NCBI GenBank assembly: GCA_002840675.1
Contig: PHBR01000018.1
Coordinates: 1 to 33,697, forward strand
Direction of reading: 5' to 3'
Origin: Chloroflexi bacterium HGW-Chloroflexi-9
Lineage (GTDB): Bacteria > Chloroflexota > Dehalococcoidia > UBA2979
DNA length: 33,697 nt
Made by a program: the position numbers and the translations under genes. The notes beneath the pieces were generated by a model. That model was given only the letters and a program-made list of their open reading frames with translations, searched no databases and was not told where the DNA came from. Positions 16,535-23,548 of this stretch are shown piece by piece; the stretch's first letter is position 1, and each line of letters starts with the position of its first letter.

Positions 16535-17124
16535 GGCAGCCCTCCCATCGACTCAATCTCGCGCCGGAGTGCCTGGAGCGCGCGCATCTGGAGACCGCGG
16601 ATGGTCACCTCTTTGCGCCCCATGACCTCCCCGATCTCACGCGCCGACTTCTCCATCAGGAACCTCAGCACCAGCACCTGCCGGTGGTCTTCTGTCAGCC
16701 GCTCTAACGCGCCCTTCAGCGCCTCCTGCATCTCGCCTTCGAGGAGCAGGGTTTCCGCTTCCGAGTCGACCGGCAGGTCCAGCCCCTCCAGGTCGGAGGT
16801 GGGACGCCTGCTGCGGAAGTGGTCGACCATCTGGTTGTGTGCCATCCGATACAGCCAGGCCTTGAACGGAACTCCCCGGTCCTCGTACCTCGGGATGGCC
16901 TGCCAGGCTTTCAGGAACACCTGCTGCGCCAGGTCCTCCGCCGCATCCGCGTCGCGGGTGCGATGGGTGAGATAGCGGACGATCTCCGGCTGGAACCGGT
17001 CGTACAGTCCCCCGAACGCCTCGGCGTCGCCTCCCTTGGCGCGGTCGACCAGGCGGCGGACGGCGTCCGCCTCCAGGTCTGTCCCGCCCGAGGCGGGATC
17101 GTGCCGCGCATCCACTTGATCCAA
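16531..17124 (-). CDS. ECF (sigma-70 family) RNA polymerase sigma factor
   Basis: A 197-residue extracytoplasmic-function sigma factor. Region 2 is AEAFGGLYDRFQPEIVRYLT to PFKAWLYRMAHNQMVDHFRS, including DAAEDLAQQVFLKAW. Region 4 is LTEDHRQVLVLRFLMEKSAR followed by the helix-turn-helix EIGEVMGRKEVTIRGLQMRA. The start is TTG 17124 with AAGGG nine bases upstream; GTG 17115 is an alternative. The four-base overlap with the FecR-type gene indicates a sigma/anti-sigma pair expressed together. The upstream gene for a secreted Cys-repeat protein is on the same strand and may share the signal or be a target. Confidence 0.94.
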   Translation of the reverse strand: MDQVDARHDPASGGTDLEADAVRRLVDRAKGGDAEAFGGLYDRFQPEIVRYLTHRTRDADAAEDLAQQVFLKAWQAIPRYEDRGVPFKAWLYRMAHNQMVDHFRSRRPTSDLEGLDLPVDSEAETLLLEGEMQEALKGALERLTEDHRQVLVLRFLMEKSAREIGEVMGRKEVTIRGLQMRALQALRREIESMGGLP

Positions 17125-17164
17125 CGAGTTACGCCCTTGCCTCGTTCGACCCCAACGTTAGGGA

Positions 17165-17231
17165 GTCTGATCCCAGTGTCGGCGTCGAGGCGGTCGCGCG
17201 TCGACCGACACCGCGACCACCGTGATCAGAC
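17165..17231 (-). other. Large nested inverted repeat between the Cys-repeat gene and the ECF sigma gene
   Basis: Outer arms GTCTGATC (17165-17172) and GATCAGAC (17224-17231) enclose inner arms GTGTCGG (17176-17182) and CCGACAC (17205-17211). The minus-strand RNA would fold immediately at the stop codon of the Cys-repeat gene. There is no T-run, so this is not a standard intrinsic terminator; an attenuator, processing site or RNA-stability element is possible. Confidence 0.5.
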
Positions 17232-17708
17232 ACCGCCCGCAGCCCGCGCCGACGTCCGAACCGGTGCCCGACCGGGCGCGTTGGGTCCACTCCGCTCTCG
17301 GCCGTCGCCGAGGACTTCCCGGCAACGCTCGATGAGGGTCGTGGGTGCTCCGGAACCCTGCTCCAGCAGCCGCCGGCACGCCTCAGCGGTGCCGGTGGTG
17401 CCGTCTGGGGCGGCGAACCAGTGCCGGCAGCGCTCCACCAGGTCAGGCAGTGGGTTCTCGCTGCTCGCCACGCGACGGCAGACCTCGTTCGGTGGGGCGG
17501 TGCGGGGTGTCTGGCTGTCCAGCCAGGCGCGGCAGCGCGCCACCAGCGAGGCGGCCGGGTCATCTGCCTGCGCCATGCGCCGGCAGGCCGATGCGGCTGT
17601 GCTCTCTGGTGCCGCGGAAGCGGTGCCTACCAGGCCCAGCGCCAGCGTCAGCGCGAGTGCCAGCGCGGCGGCGCGGGGGATCACAACTCGGGTCAGACTG
17701 CGTCTCAT
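17226..17708 (-). CDS. Secreted protein with three cysteine-pair repeats
   Basis: A 160-residue protein with a Sec signal peptide (RAAALALALTLALGLVGTAS, predicted cleavage after ASA at about 32). The mature part has three tandem repeats of about 35 residues, each starting with Cys-Arg-Arg and containing a second Cys-Arg. The pairs are C42/C59 (ACRRMAQADD...VARCRAWL), C77/C94 (VCRRVASSEN...VERCRHWF) and C111/C129 (ACRRLLEQGS...IERCREVL). Spacing is C-x16-C, C-x16-C and C-x17-C, suggesting three small disulfide-linked helical hairpins outside the membrane. I do not recognise the family. It lies upstream of the ECF sigma/anti-sigma pair on the same strand. The ATG follows GGAGG inside a 17-bp tandem repeat. 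Confidence 0.8.
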   Translation of the reverse strand: MRRSLTRVVIPRAAALALALTLALGLVGTASAAPESTAASACRRMAQADDPAASLVARCRAWLDSQTPRTAPPNEVCRRVASSENPLPDLVERCRHWFAAPDGTTGTAEACRRLLEQGSGAPTTLIERCREVLGDGRERSGPNAPGRAPVRTSARAAGGV

Positions 17709-17713
17709 CGTTC

Positions 17714-17747
17714 CTCCGGCCGCCCCGGGCCTCCGGCCGCCCCGGGC
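17714..17747. repeat. 17-bp perfect tandem duplication in the leader of the Cys-repeat gene
   Basis: CTCCGGCCGCCCCGGGC occurs twice in direct succession (17714-17730 and 17731-17747) on the plus strand. On the coding (minus) strand each copy carries CCGGAG, so the Shine-Dalgarno region is duplicated, with the first GGAGG directly before the ATG. Confidence 0.8.
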
Positions 17748-17764
17748 CTCGGTCCACCATGCTC

Positions 17765-17782
17765 ACCCGCTATAACGCGGGT
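17765..17782. promoter_or_regulatory. Inverted repeat ACCCGC-TATAAC-GCGGGT in the divergent promoter region
   Basis: Perfect 6-bp arms flank TATAAC. The element lies between the divergent Cys-repeat gene and the MFS gene, and the central TATA could serve as a -10 box for either strand. Its shape suggests a regulator site overlapping the promoter. Confidence 0.45.
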
Positions 17783-17842
17783 CGCGCCCGGCCGTTCGGC
17801 GCAGTGGCGCGGCCTCCGAATACTCCGTTCACGAACCCGCGG

Positions 17843-17848
17843 TAGCAT
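17843..17848 (+). promoter_or_regulatory. -10 box TAGCAT, leaderless start of the MFS transporter gene
   Basis: TAGCAT is followed by GGCCGTT and then ATG 17856, a seven-base spacing. The earlier ATG at 17847 overlaps the -10 box itself and is unlikely to be used. Confidence 0.5.
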
Positions 17849-17855
17849 GGCCGTT

Positions 17856-19277
17856 ATGACGTGGAAGCCAGACGCGGACAGGAGCCGTCGGGGCCCGCTG
17901 GGCGGCGCGTACCGGCGGGTGGATCGCGTGGTATCGAGGGGGCAGGATCGCCTCTTCCGGATCCTCTGGTTCGCCGTGCCGCCGCAGTCGGTGGCGCGGA
18001 ACCTGGACTTTCAGGCGCTGCTCGCCTCCCGGTTTCTGAGCGACCTGGCGCTGCAGGCCCTCTTCTTTGCCGCCCTCATCGCCAGCGCTCGAGGTGGCGG
18101 CACCACCATGCACGCCGCGATCATCTCGGTCGCGTTCCTGCTGCCCGGTGTGCTCCTGGGGCCGTTTGGTGGGGCGGTGGCGGATGCGGTGCCGAAACGG
18201 GTCGCGCTGGTGGGCGCCTACCTGGCGATGGGGCTGCTGACGCTGATCGTGCCGCTGACCAACGGCACCGAGTTCGTGGACATGCTGGTCGTCATCTTTC
18301 TGGTCCGCATCCTGCACCAGGTGTCCCAGCCCGCGGAGGCCTCCGCCGCACCGCTGGTGGCGACCCGCGCGGAACTCGCGTCAGCCAACTCCTTCCTGTC
18401 GCTGGCGTCTTCGGCGGGCGAGGTTGCGGGGAAGGCGCTGCTGGCGCCGCTGGTCGTGCGGTTCTGGGGACTGACGCCGGTCACCACCATGGCCGGGCTG
18501 CTATTCGTCTTCTCGGCGTTCCGAGTGGTGAATTTCCGCCCGGATCACGCCTCCGAACACGCCGGCGCGGAGCGGGCGCCGTTCCGCCTCTTCGGGTTCC
18601 GCGAGGCCGGCAAGTGGCTCCTGCACGAGCCGGGCGCGTTCTGGATGCTCATGCTCGCGGCGATGGCCAGCGCCATCGGCGTGGTGCTGGGGACGCTGGG
18701 CCCGTTGTACGTGAAGGAGGTCCTGTACGTGGACCCGGCGAACGCCTTCTACGTGTTCGCGCCTGCCTCGGTCGGGGTGGTGGGCGGACTGCTGCTCGCG
18801 CCGCTGGCGATCCGGTGGTTCGGGGAGCGTGCAGTCGCCGTGTTCGGCTTTACGGCCGTCTCCATCGCGTTGTCGATGATCGGACAGATCGGCTGGTCGC
18901 TGGGCCTGTTCCGGTGGGTACTGGTGTTCGACGTGCCACGCGTGCCGCCCCTGGTGGAGATGGCGGGCGCACTGTCAGTGGTCGCCGGGCTCGGGATGAC
19001 GCTGGCGGCGGCGGCCACGCAGACCTACATCGGCAAGTACGTCCCGGTGCCGATCCACGGGCGGGTGTTCGCGCTGCTGGGGACGCTGAAGGACGCGCTC
19101 GCGATGCCGCAACTCATCGTGCTCGGCGCGGTCGCCACGAGGGTAGGCGTCGGCACGATGCTGACCGTGGCGCCGATGCTGCTCCTGGTGGTGGCATACA
19201 CGCTCACGCGGGCCTCCGCCGTCTGGCGACGGCCGCGGCGTGAGGAGGCGCTGATCGCGCCGCCGCGCTACGGGTAG
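17856..19277 (+). CDS. MFS transporter
   Basis: A 473-residue major facilitator superfamily permease from the leaderless ATG 17856. A soluble N-terminus of about 45 residues precedes about 12 helices, including LALQALFFAALIASARGG and ISVAFLLPGVLLGPFGGAVADAVPKR. The latter ends in the loop 2-3 motif typical of the family (GGAVADAVPKR). EVAGKALLAPLVV, GVVLGTLGPLYVKEVLYV and VGVVGGLLLAPLAI lie in the second half. This layout resembles MFS proteins of the EntS/MdfA-like efflux type, but the substrate is unknown. The ORF track starts at 17421, which runs through the divergent gene. It overlaps the 3' end of argC by ten bases. Confidence 0.88.
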   Translation: MTWKPDADRSRRGPLGGAYRRVDRVVSRGQDRLFRILWFAVPPQSVARNLDFQALLASRFLSDLALQALFFAALIASARGGGTTMHAAIISVAFLLPGVLLGPFGGAVADAVPKRVALVGAYLAMGLLTLIVPLTNGTEFVDMLVVIFLVRILHQVSQPAEASAAPLVATRAELASANSFLSLASSAGEVAGKALLAPLVVRFWGLTPVTTMAGLLFVFSAFRVVNFRPDHASEHAGAERAPFRLFGFREAGKWLLHEPGAFWMLMLAAMASAIGVVLGTLGPLYVKEVLYVDPANAFYVFAPASVGVVGGLLLAPLAIRWFGERAVAVFGFTAVSIALSMIGQIGWSLGLFRWVLVFDVPRVPPLVEMAGALSVVAGLGMTLAAAATQTYIGKYVPVPIHGRVFALLGTLKDALAMPQLIVLGAVATRVGVGTMLTVAPMLLLVVAYTLTRASAVWRRPRREEALIAPPRYG

Positions 19278-20335
19278 AGCGGGCCGCGCTCCAGGCCGGT
19301 GGTCTGCGGCAACCCGAACATGATGTTCAGGTTCTGCATGGCGGAGCCGCTCTGGCCCTTCATCAGGTTGTCGATCGACGACATCACCACGGCCCGCTTC
19401 GAGTTCCCCGAGACGAAGACCGACAGGTCGATGTAGTTCGACCCCAGCGGGCCCTTCAGCGTCGGCGGCGAGTCCAGCACGCGCACGAACGGGTGCCCGG
19501 CGTACGCCTCGCGGAACAGGTCCAGCAGGGCCGCGCGGCTCATCGACTGCGTGAGCGTCAGGTGCATGGTGTTGAGGATGCCGCGGGTGGTCCCGAGCAG
19601 GTGCGGGATGAAGTCCACGGTCGCGCCGCCGGCAGCACCGAGGCGACCGAGCGTCATCTCCGCCTCCACCACGTGCTGGTGGTTCAGGACGCGGTACGGC
19701 ACCACGTTGTCGTTCAGGTGGGAGAGGTGCTGCAGCGGCGCGGGCTTCTTGCCGGCGCCAGACGAGCCCGTCAGGCCATCAACGATCACGAACCCATCGT
19801 CCACCAGCCCGCCCCGATAGAGCGGGGCGAGGCCGAGGATGATGCCGACGGCGAAGCAGCCCGGGTTGCCCACCACCGGCGCACCGGCGATCGCCTCCGC
19901 GTTGAGTTCGGAGACGCCGTAGGCGTTCCGGCCCAGGAGGCTCGCCGCGCCGTGGTTGTTGTCCGCGATCGAAGGGTGGCGCTCCGCGTACCGGGCGTAG
20001 TCGTCCGTGCTCGTGAAGCGGAAGTCGCCGGAGTAGTCGATGAAGCGGACACCGCGCGACGTGAGCGACTCCGCGTACTGCTGCGAGACGCGGTCGGGCG
20101 TCGCGAAGATGACCACGTCACAGTCCGCGCCCACCTCGATCGAGTCGGGGGCCTGCACCACCATCTCGCAGCGCCCCGCCAGGTGCGGGTAGACGTCGTC
20201 GATGCGCTTGCCGGCATCGTCGCGGGCGACCAGCGTCGAGAGCTCGAAGTTGGGGTGGGCGAGGAGCAGTTCCAGGATGCCGAGCCCGCCGTAGCCGGTG
20301 GCACCGATCAACTGCGCGCGAATCTTGCCGGCCAT
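19268..20335 (-). CDS. argC: N-acetyl-gamma-glutamyl-phosphate reductase
   Basis: NADPH-dependent reductase of arginine biosynthesis, converting N-acetyl-glutamyl phosphate to the semialdehyde; 355 residues. It has the N-terminal nucleotide-binding motif LIGATGYGGLGILELL, then FIDYSGDFRF, the active-site Cys160 in VGNPGCFAVG, and GLTGSSGAGKKP, typical of ArgC. HQHVVEAE, FIPHLLGTTRGILNT and the C-terminal MKGQSGSAMQNLN also fit. ATG 20335 has GGAGGAA upstream and a TAGACT -10 candidate at about 20366-20371. No other arg gene is adjacent, so the pathway is dispersed. A LysY-type role in lysine biosynthesis is possible but less likely without lysW nearby. Confidence 0.94.
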   Translation of the reverse strand: MAGKIRAQLIGATGYGGLGILELLLAHPNFELSTLVARDDAGKRIDDVYPHLAGRCEMVVQAPDSIEVGADCDVVIFATPDRVSQQYAESLTSRGVRFIDYSGDFRFTSTDDYARYAERHPSIADNNHGAASLLGRNAYGVSELNAEAIAGAPVVGNPGCFAVGIILGLAPLYRGGLVDDGFVIVDGLTGSSGAGKKPAPLQHLSHLNDNVVPYRVLNHQHVVEAEMTLGRLGAAGGATVDFIPHLLGTTRGILNTMHLTLTQSMSRAALLDLFREAYAGHPFVRVLDSPPTLKGPLGSNYIDLSVFVSGNSKRAVVMSSIDNLMKGQSGSAMQNLNIMFGLPQTTGLERGPLYP

Positions 20336-20398
20336 CTGTTCCTCCCGCGTCGCTGAGGTTGCCAGTCTAGATTCCGGGCGGCCGAGGCGGTAGCGCGG

Positions 20399-20404
20399 TA
20401 CCTT
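20399..20404 (+). promoter_or_regulatory. -10 box TACCTT, leaderless start of the GGQ protein
   Basis: TACCTT is followed by seven bases (CGGACGC) and then ATG 20412. No Shine-Dalgarno is visible. Confidence 0.45.
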
Positions 20405-20411
20405 CGGACGC

Positions 20412-20936
20412 ATGACCGGCTGGCGCGCCTACCTGGCCCTGGACGACGATGCCCTCCTTGCCCAGTGCGAGGTGGACCGCTTCCGCGCGAGCGGCCCGGG
20501 CGGCCAGCATCGGAACAAGACGGACACCGCCGTGCGCCTCCGCCACCGCCCGTCCGGGCTGGAGGCGACCGCCGTGGAGACGCGCTCCCAGCACGAGAAC
20601 CGCGCGATGGCCCTCAGCCGCCTCCGGGTGGCGCTGGCGGTGGCACTCCGGGAGCCGGTCGACCTGGAGGCGTACGCGCCGCCGGCGGCGCTGGCGGCGA
20701 CTATGCGCGGCGCCCGGATCAGCGTGTCGCAGAAGAACCCCCGGTACCCGGAGGTCGTGGGCGCCGTGTTCGACCTGCTGGAGGCCGCGGGCTGGCGCGT
20801 CTCGGAGGCGGCGGAGGCGCTGCCGGTGAGCACGACCGCCCTCGGGCGGTTCTTGGAGGCCGACCCGGTGCTGTTTCGCGCGGCGAACGCCCGGAGGCAG
20901 GCGCTGGGCCTGCCGCCGCTCCGAGGGCGCGCGTAG
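20412..20936 (+). CDS. Release-factor-like GGQ protein with C-terminal helix-turn-helix-like region
   Basis: A 174-residue protein with the class I release factor catalytic motif in FRASGPGGQHRNKTDTAVRL (GGQ at 30-32), so it can probably hydrolyse peptidyl-tRNA on the ribosome. It lacks the codon-recognition domains of RF1/RF2. It also lacks the basic C-terminal tail by which ArfB senses empty mRNA channels. Instead, residues about 98-174 contain SQKNPRYPEVVGAVFDLLEA and a helix-turn-helix-like VSEAAEALPVSTTALGRFLE. I recall similar uncharacterised release-factor-like proteins in other phyla. A role in rescue of stalled ribosomes is inferred. Leaderless start at ATG 20412. Confidence 0.85.
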   Translation: MTGWRAYLALDDDALLAQCEVDRFRASGPGGQHRNKTDTAVRLRHRPSGLEATAVETRSQHENRAMALSRLRVALAVALREPVDLEAYAPPAALAATMRGARISVSQKNPRYPEVVGAVFDLLEAAGWRVSEAAEALPVSTTALGRFLEADPVLFRAANARRQALGLPPLRGRA

Positions 20937-20965
20937 GGATTTCCTCAGCCGGTGAAGCGTTTTCT

Positions 20966-20981
20966 CTGACCCTCGCGTCAG
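20966..20981. promoter_or_regulatory. Inverted repeat CTGAC-N6-GTCAG at the -35 region of the second MFS gene
   Basis: CTGAC CCTCGC GTCAG lies 17 bases upstream of the TATAGT -10 box, so its right arm covers the -35 position. This is a typical layout for a repressor site. Confidence 0.4.
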
Positions 20982-20998
20982 GGTTGCATTGGCGGCGT

Positions 20999-21004
20999 TA
21001 TAGT
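20999..21004 (+). promoter_or_regulatory. -10 box TATAGT for the OFA-like MFS gene
   Basis: TATAGT lies 41 bases upstream of ATG 21046. The gene has a leader with GAGGAG as ribosome binding site, unlike the neighbouring leaderless genes. Confidence 0.55.
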
Positions 21005-21045
21005 GCGCCGGTCATCCGGGCCGCTCACTCGACGAGGAGCCAGCC

Positions 21046-22398
21046 ATGGCCGTAGAAACCTCTCCCCCCGCCGGCGCAGCGGACGCGTCGCCCGAGCCGG
21101 GGCGACGACGGCGCCCCAAGATCTACTACGGCTACTACCTCGTCGGCGCGGCATTCTTCGCGCAGATGATCTCGGCGGGCGCGCAGACCTACGTCGCCGG
21201 CGTCTTCCTGGTGCCGATGACGGAGGACCTGGACTGGACCCGGTCTGACTTCACGCTGGCGCAGACGGTTGGCCGCTTCTTCACTGCGTTCCTGGGAATA
21301 TTCCTCGGGACGCTGGTCGACCGGGGGTATGCGCGGCGGCTGATGTTCGCGGGCGCGACGATCATCGGCGCGGCCGTGTTCACGACCTCGTTCGTCACGG
21401 ACCTGTGGCAGTACATCCTGCTGCGCGGCGTGATCCTGGTCATGGGCGCGGCGATGGTCGGCAACCTGGTCGTCAACGTCACCCTCGCCAAGTGGTGGGT
21501 GGAGAAGCGCGGCCGGATGGTCGGCTTCTCCTCGATGGGTGTCTCCGCCGCCGGCGTGTTCCTGCCGCTCGTCCTCACGCCGATCGTGGACGAGTTCGGC
21601 TGGCGGGCCGGCTGGCGGGTCCTGGCGATCATCGCGTGGGCGCTCCTGTATCCGGCCGCCGCCATGATGCGTGGCACGCCGGAGGAGCAGGGACTGAACC
21701 CGGACGGCAAGACGGACGAGGAGATGGCCAGTCCGGCCGGCGACCGCGTCCGCGCCGACTTCGCGAACTCGCTGACCCGTGGCGAGGCGCTGCGGACGCC
21801 CGCCTTCTACCTAATCGTGCTCGCGTTCGGCGTATCCGGCGTGGGCCTGGGGACGATGCTGTTCACCACGATCCCGTTCACCACGGACGCCGGCTTCAGC
21901 CGCACGTTCGCTTCGCTGATGCTGTCGCTGTTCGTCGCGCTGCCGGCGGCGCTCGTGAAGCCGGCCTGGGGCTGGGGTATGGACCGCGTATCGCCGAAGG
22001 TGCTTGCCGCCTCCAGCTTCGTTGTCGCATCGATCGGTTCGGTGGTAGTCGTCTTCGCCGCGCAGGCGGGCGCCGGGGTGATCCTGGCGCTCGGCTTCAT
22101 CCTGGTAGGCACCGGCCTCGGCGGGCAGATCCCGATCCAGGAAGTGATCTGGGGCTCCTACTTCGGGCGGCGCTACCTGGGTGCCGTGCGGAGCGTGGCG
22201 ATGCCGTTCGCGCTCTTCTTCGGCGCCGGCGGCCCGCAGGCGGTGCAGATCTACTACGACCGGGTGGGCAACTACTACGGTGCGTTCCTGGCAGTCGGAG
22301 CGCTCTGGCTGCTGGCTGCGTGCTTCGTCCTGCTGGTGAAGAAGCCGAACCTACCGCAGCGCATCCTGGACGAACGCGCCGCCGCGGCGGCCCGCTAG
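21046..22398 (+). CDS. MFS transporter, oxalate/formate antiporter or monocarboxylate type
   Basis: A 450-residue MFS permease. The first helix, KIYYGYYLVGAAFFAQMISA, followed by YVAGVFLVPMTEDLDWTRSD, is typical of the OFA/MCT branch. The loop GTLVDRGYARRLMFAGATII and NVTLAKWWVEKRGRMVGFSS with SMGVSAAGVFLPL also fit that branch. The central loop PEEQGLNPDGKTDEEM links the two six-helix halves, and the C-terminus is cytoplasmic. Substrates in this branch are mono- or dicarboxylates, which fits the hydroxyacid metabolism genes elsewhere in the window, but the actual substrate is unknown. Its stop shares CTAG with the convergent clpS stop. Confidence 0.9.
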   Translation: MAVETSPPAGAADASPEPGRRRRPKIYYGYYLVGAAFFAQMISAGAQTYVAGVFLVPMTEDLDWTRSDFTLAQTVGRFFTAFLGIFLGTLVDRGYARRLMFAGATIIGAAVFTTSFVTDLWQYILLRGVILVMGAAMVGNLVVNVTLAKWWVEKRGRMVGFSSMGVSAAGVFLPLVLTPIVDEFGWRAGWRVLAIIAWALLYPAAAMMRGTPEEQGLNPDGKTDEEMASPAGDRVRADFANSLTRGEALRTPAFYLIVLAFGVSGVGLGTMLFTTIPFTTDAGFSRTFASLMLSLFVALPAALVKPAWGWGMDRVSPKVLAASSFVVASIGSVVVVFAAQAGAGVILALGFILVGTGLGGQIPIQEVIWGSYFGRRYLGAVRSVAMPFALFFGAGGPQAVQIYYDRVGNYYGAFLAVGALWLLAACFVLLVKKPNLPQRILDERAAAAAR

Positions 22399-22697
22399 GC
22401 GCCCCTGCGAATCGTCGCCGTCAGGCGGTGTGATTCCAGGCGGTCGCGGTAGAGTTCGGCGCGCTCCAGCGGGCAGGTGATCACGTCCGCGCGTCCGTGT
22501 TCGTGCGCCGTCAGCATCACCTCGACCGCCCGCTCCACGGTCAGTTCCGGCACGGACACCAGCAGCGCGCGCACCACATGGTCCATGCTGTTCACATCGT
22601 CGTTGTGGAGCACCACCGTGTATGGCGGCAGCGTCGCCTCGATCGGCCGTTCGGCCGACCGCGTCTCCGCCTCGCGGGTGGGAGCGTCCGAGGTCAT
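22395..22697 (-). CDS. clpS: ATP-dependent Clp protease adaptor ClpS
   Basis: A 100-residue ClpS adaptor, which delivers N-degron proteins to ClpAP/ClpCP. The core is PPYTVVLHNDDVNSMDHVVRALL (about 24-46), containing the NDD triad that binds the alpha-amino group. MLTAHEHGRADVITCPLERAE follows, with the conserved His and the helix that contacts the Clp ATPase. The N-terminal ~22 residues are disordered and charged. It starts 20 bases after the second TauE-like gene in a minus-strand group. A second, divergent ClpS is encoded 3 kb away at 25580-25915. Confidence 0.92.
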   Translation of the reverse strand: MTSDAPTREAETRSAERPIEATLPPYTVVLHNDDVNSMDHVVRALLVSVPELTVERAVEVMLTAHEHGRADVITCPLERAELYRDRLESHRLTATIRRGA

Positions 22698-22718
22698 CGT
22701 GTCGCGCTCACGGCCGAC

Positions 22719-23123
22719 TCAGGCGCTCGCGCGCTCCGCGGCGCGTTCGCGGCGGATGGTGCGCCAGGTGGTGAAGAGCGTCCGCGTGCCGACGTACAGC
22801 ACGACCACGCCGAAGATGCGGCTGAGCGTGTCACCATCGAGCAGCCCGGCGACGTAGCCACCGGCGAGGGCGAACGCGATCGCCAGCGGTGTGACCCACT
22901 TCGCGGTCTCCACGTCCACATAGCCGCCCCTGAGGTTCGTGAGCGTGGCGGAGATCGCGGTCGGGATGATCACGACCAGCGAGACGCCCTGCGCGAGGTG
23001 CTGTTCCTTGCCCAAGATGAGGACCATCGCCGGCACGAACAGCGTGCCGCCGCCCACGCCGAGCAGCCCGCTGGCGGCGCCGCCGACGAGACCGATGAGG
23101 GCGACCGCGATCACGTCTCCCAT
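22719..23123 (-). CDS. Half-size TauE/SafE-family membrane protein (second of a tandem pair)
   Basis: A 134-residue membrane protein of the TauE/SafE (sulfite/organic anion exporter) family. The family motif VGGAASGLLGVGGGTLFVPA is at residues 14-33. Four hydrophobic segments follow, including GVSLVVIIPTAISATLTNL and WVTPLAIAFALAGGYVAGLL. Typical members are about 250 residues, with two pseudo-symmetric halves each bearing this motif; here each half is a separate gene. It starts five bases after the stop of its partner, so the two are translated together and probably form a heteromer. The ORF track entry starting at 23540 continues through the partner in the wrong frame. Confidence 0.85.
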   Translation of the reverse strand: MGDVIAVALIGLVGGAASGLLGVGGGTLFVPAMVLILGKEQHLAQGVSLVVIIPTAISATLTNLRGGYVDVETAKWVTPLAIAFALAGGYVAGLLDGDTLSRIFGVVVLYVGTRTLFTTWRTIRRERAAERASA

Positions 23124-23128
23124 CGCGG

Positions 23129-23485
23129 TTACCCGAACACCAGCAGGCGAACGCCCACGACGATCAGGAAGATGGCGAAGACCAGCCGCAGTTCGCGGTC
23201 GGGCATCGCGTGCATCACGTGCGCACCGATCTGCGCGCCGACGACCGAGGAGACCGTGAGCGCGGCCGCGAGCGCCCAGTCCACCTCGCCGCGGATGATG
23301 TACTGCGAGACGGCGGCGAGCGCCGCGAAGATCACGATCACCAGCGAGGTGGCGTGCGCGCGGCGCTGGGTGAGTTTCAGCAGGCCGGTGAGCAGGGGCA
23401 CCATCACGGTGCCGCCGCCGATGCCCGTGAGGCCGGACACGAAGCCGCCGACCGTGCCGGTGAAGATCGCGCGCTGTCGGTCCAT
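23129..23485 (-). CDS. Half-size TauE/SafE-family membrane protein (first of a tandem pair)
   Basis: A 118-residue membrane protein with the TauE/SafE motif VGGFVSGLTGIGGGTVMVPL at residues 12-31. Hydrophobic segments include SLVIVIFAALAAVSQYIIRG, ALAAALTVSSVVGAQIGAHV and LVFAIFLIVVGVRLLVF. ATG 23485 has GAGAGGA upstream; the longer start at 23515 lacks such a site. It aligns in layout with the product of the next gene, and together the pair would form one full transporter. It lies 63 bases downstream of the acyl-CoA/AMP ligase gene. Substrate unknown; the family moves sulfite, sulfoacetate and similar anions. Confidence 0.85.
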   Translation of the reverse strand: MDRQRAIFTGTVGGFVSGLTGIGGGTVMVPLLTGLLKLTQRRAHATSLVIVIFAALAAVSQYIIRGEVDWALAAALTVSSVVGAQIGAHVMHAMPDRELRLVFAIFLIVVGVRLLVFG

Positions 23486-23548
23486 CGGGGTCCTCTCGCC
23501 GGTCACCGGCAGCATGGCGCGCCGGGCGGGGCGTGTCCACCGGGGCGG

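Noticed and set aside
17421-19277. 618-aa start for the MFS transporter
   Set aside because: The extension is antisense to the Cys-repeat gene; ATG 17856 is correctly placed after the TAGCAT box and before the first helix.
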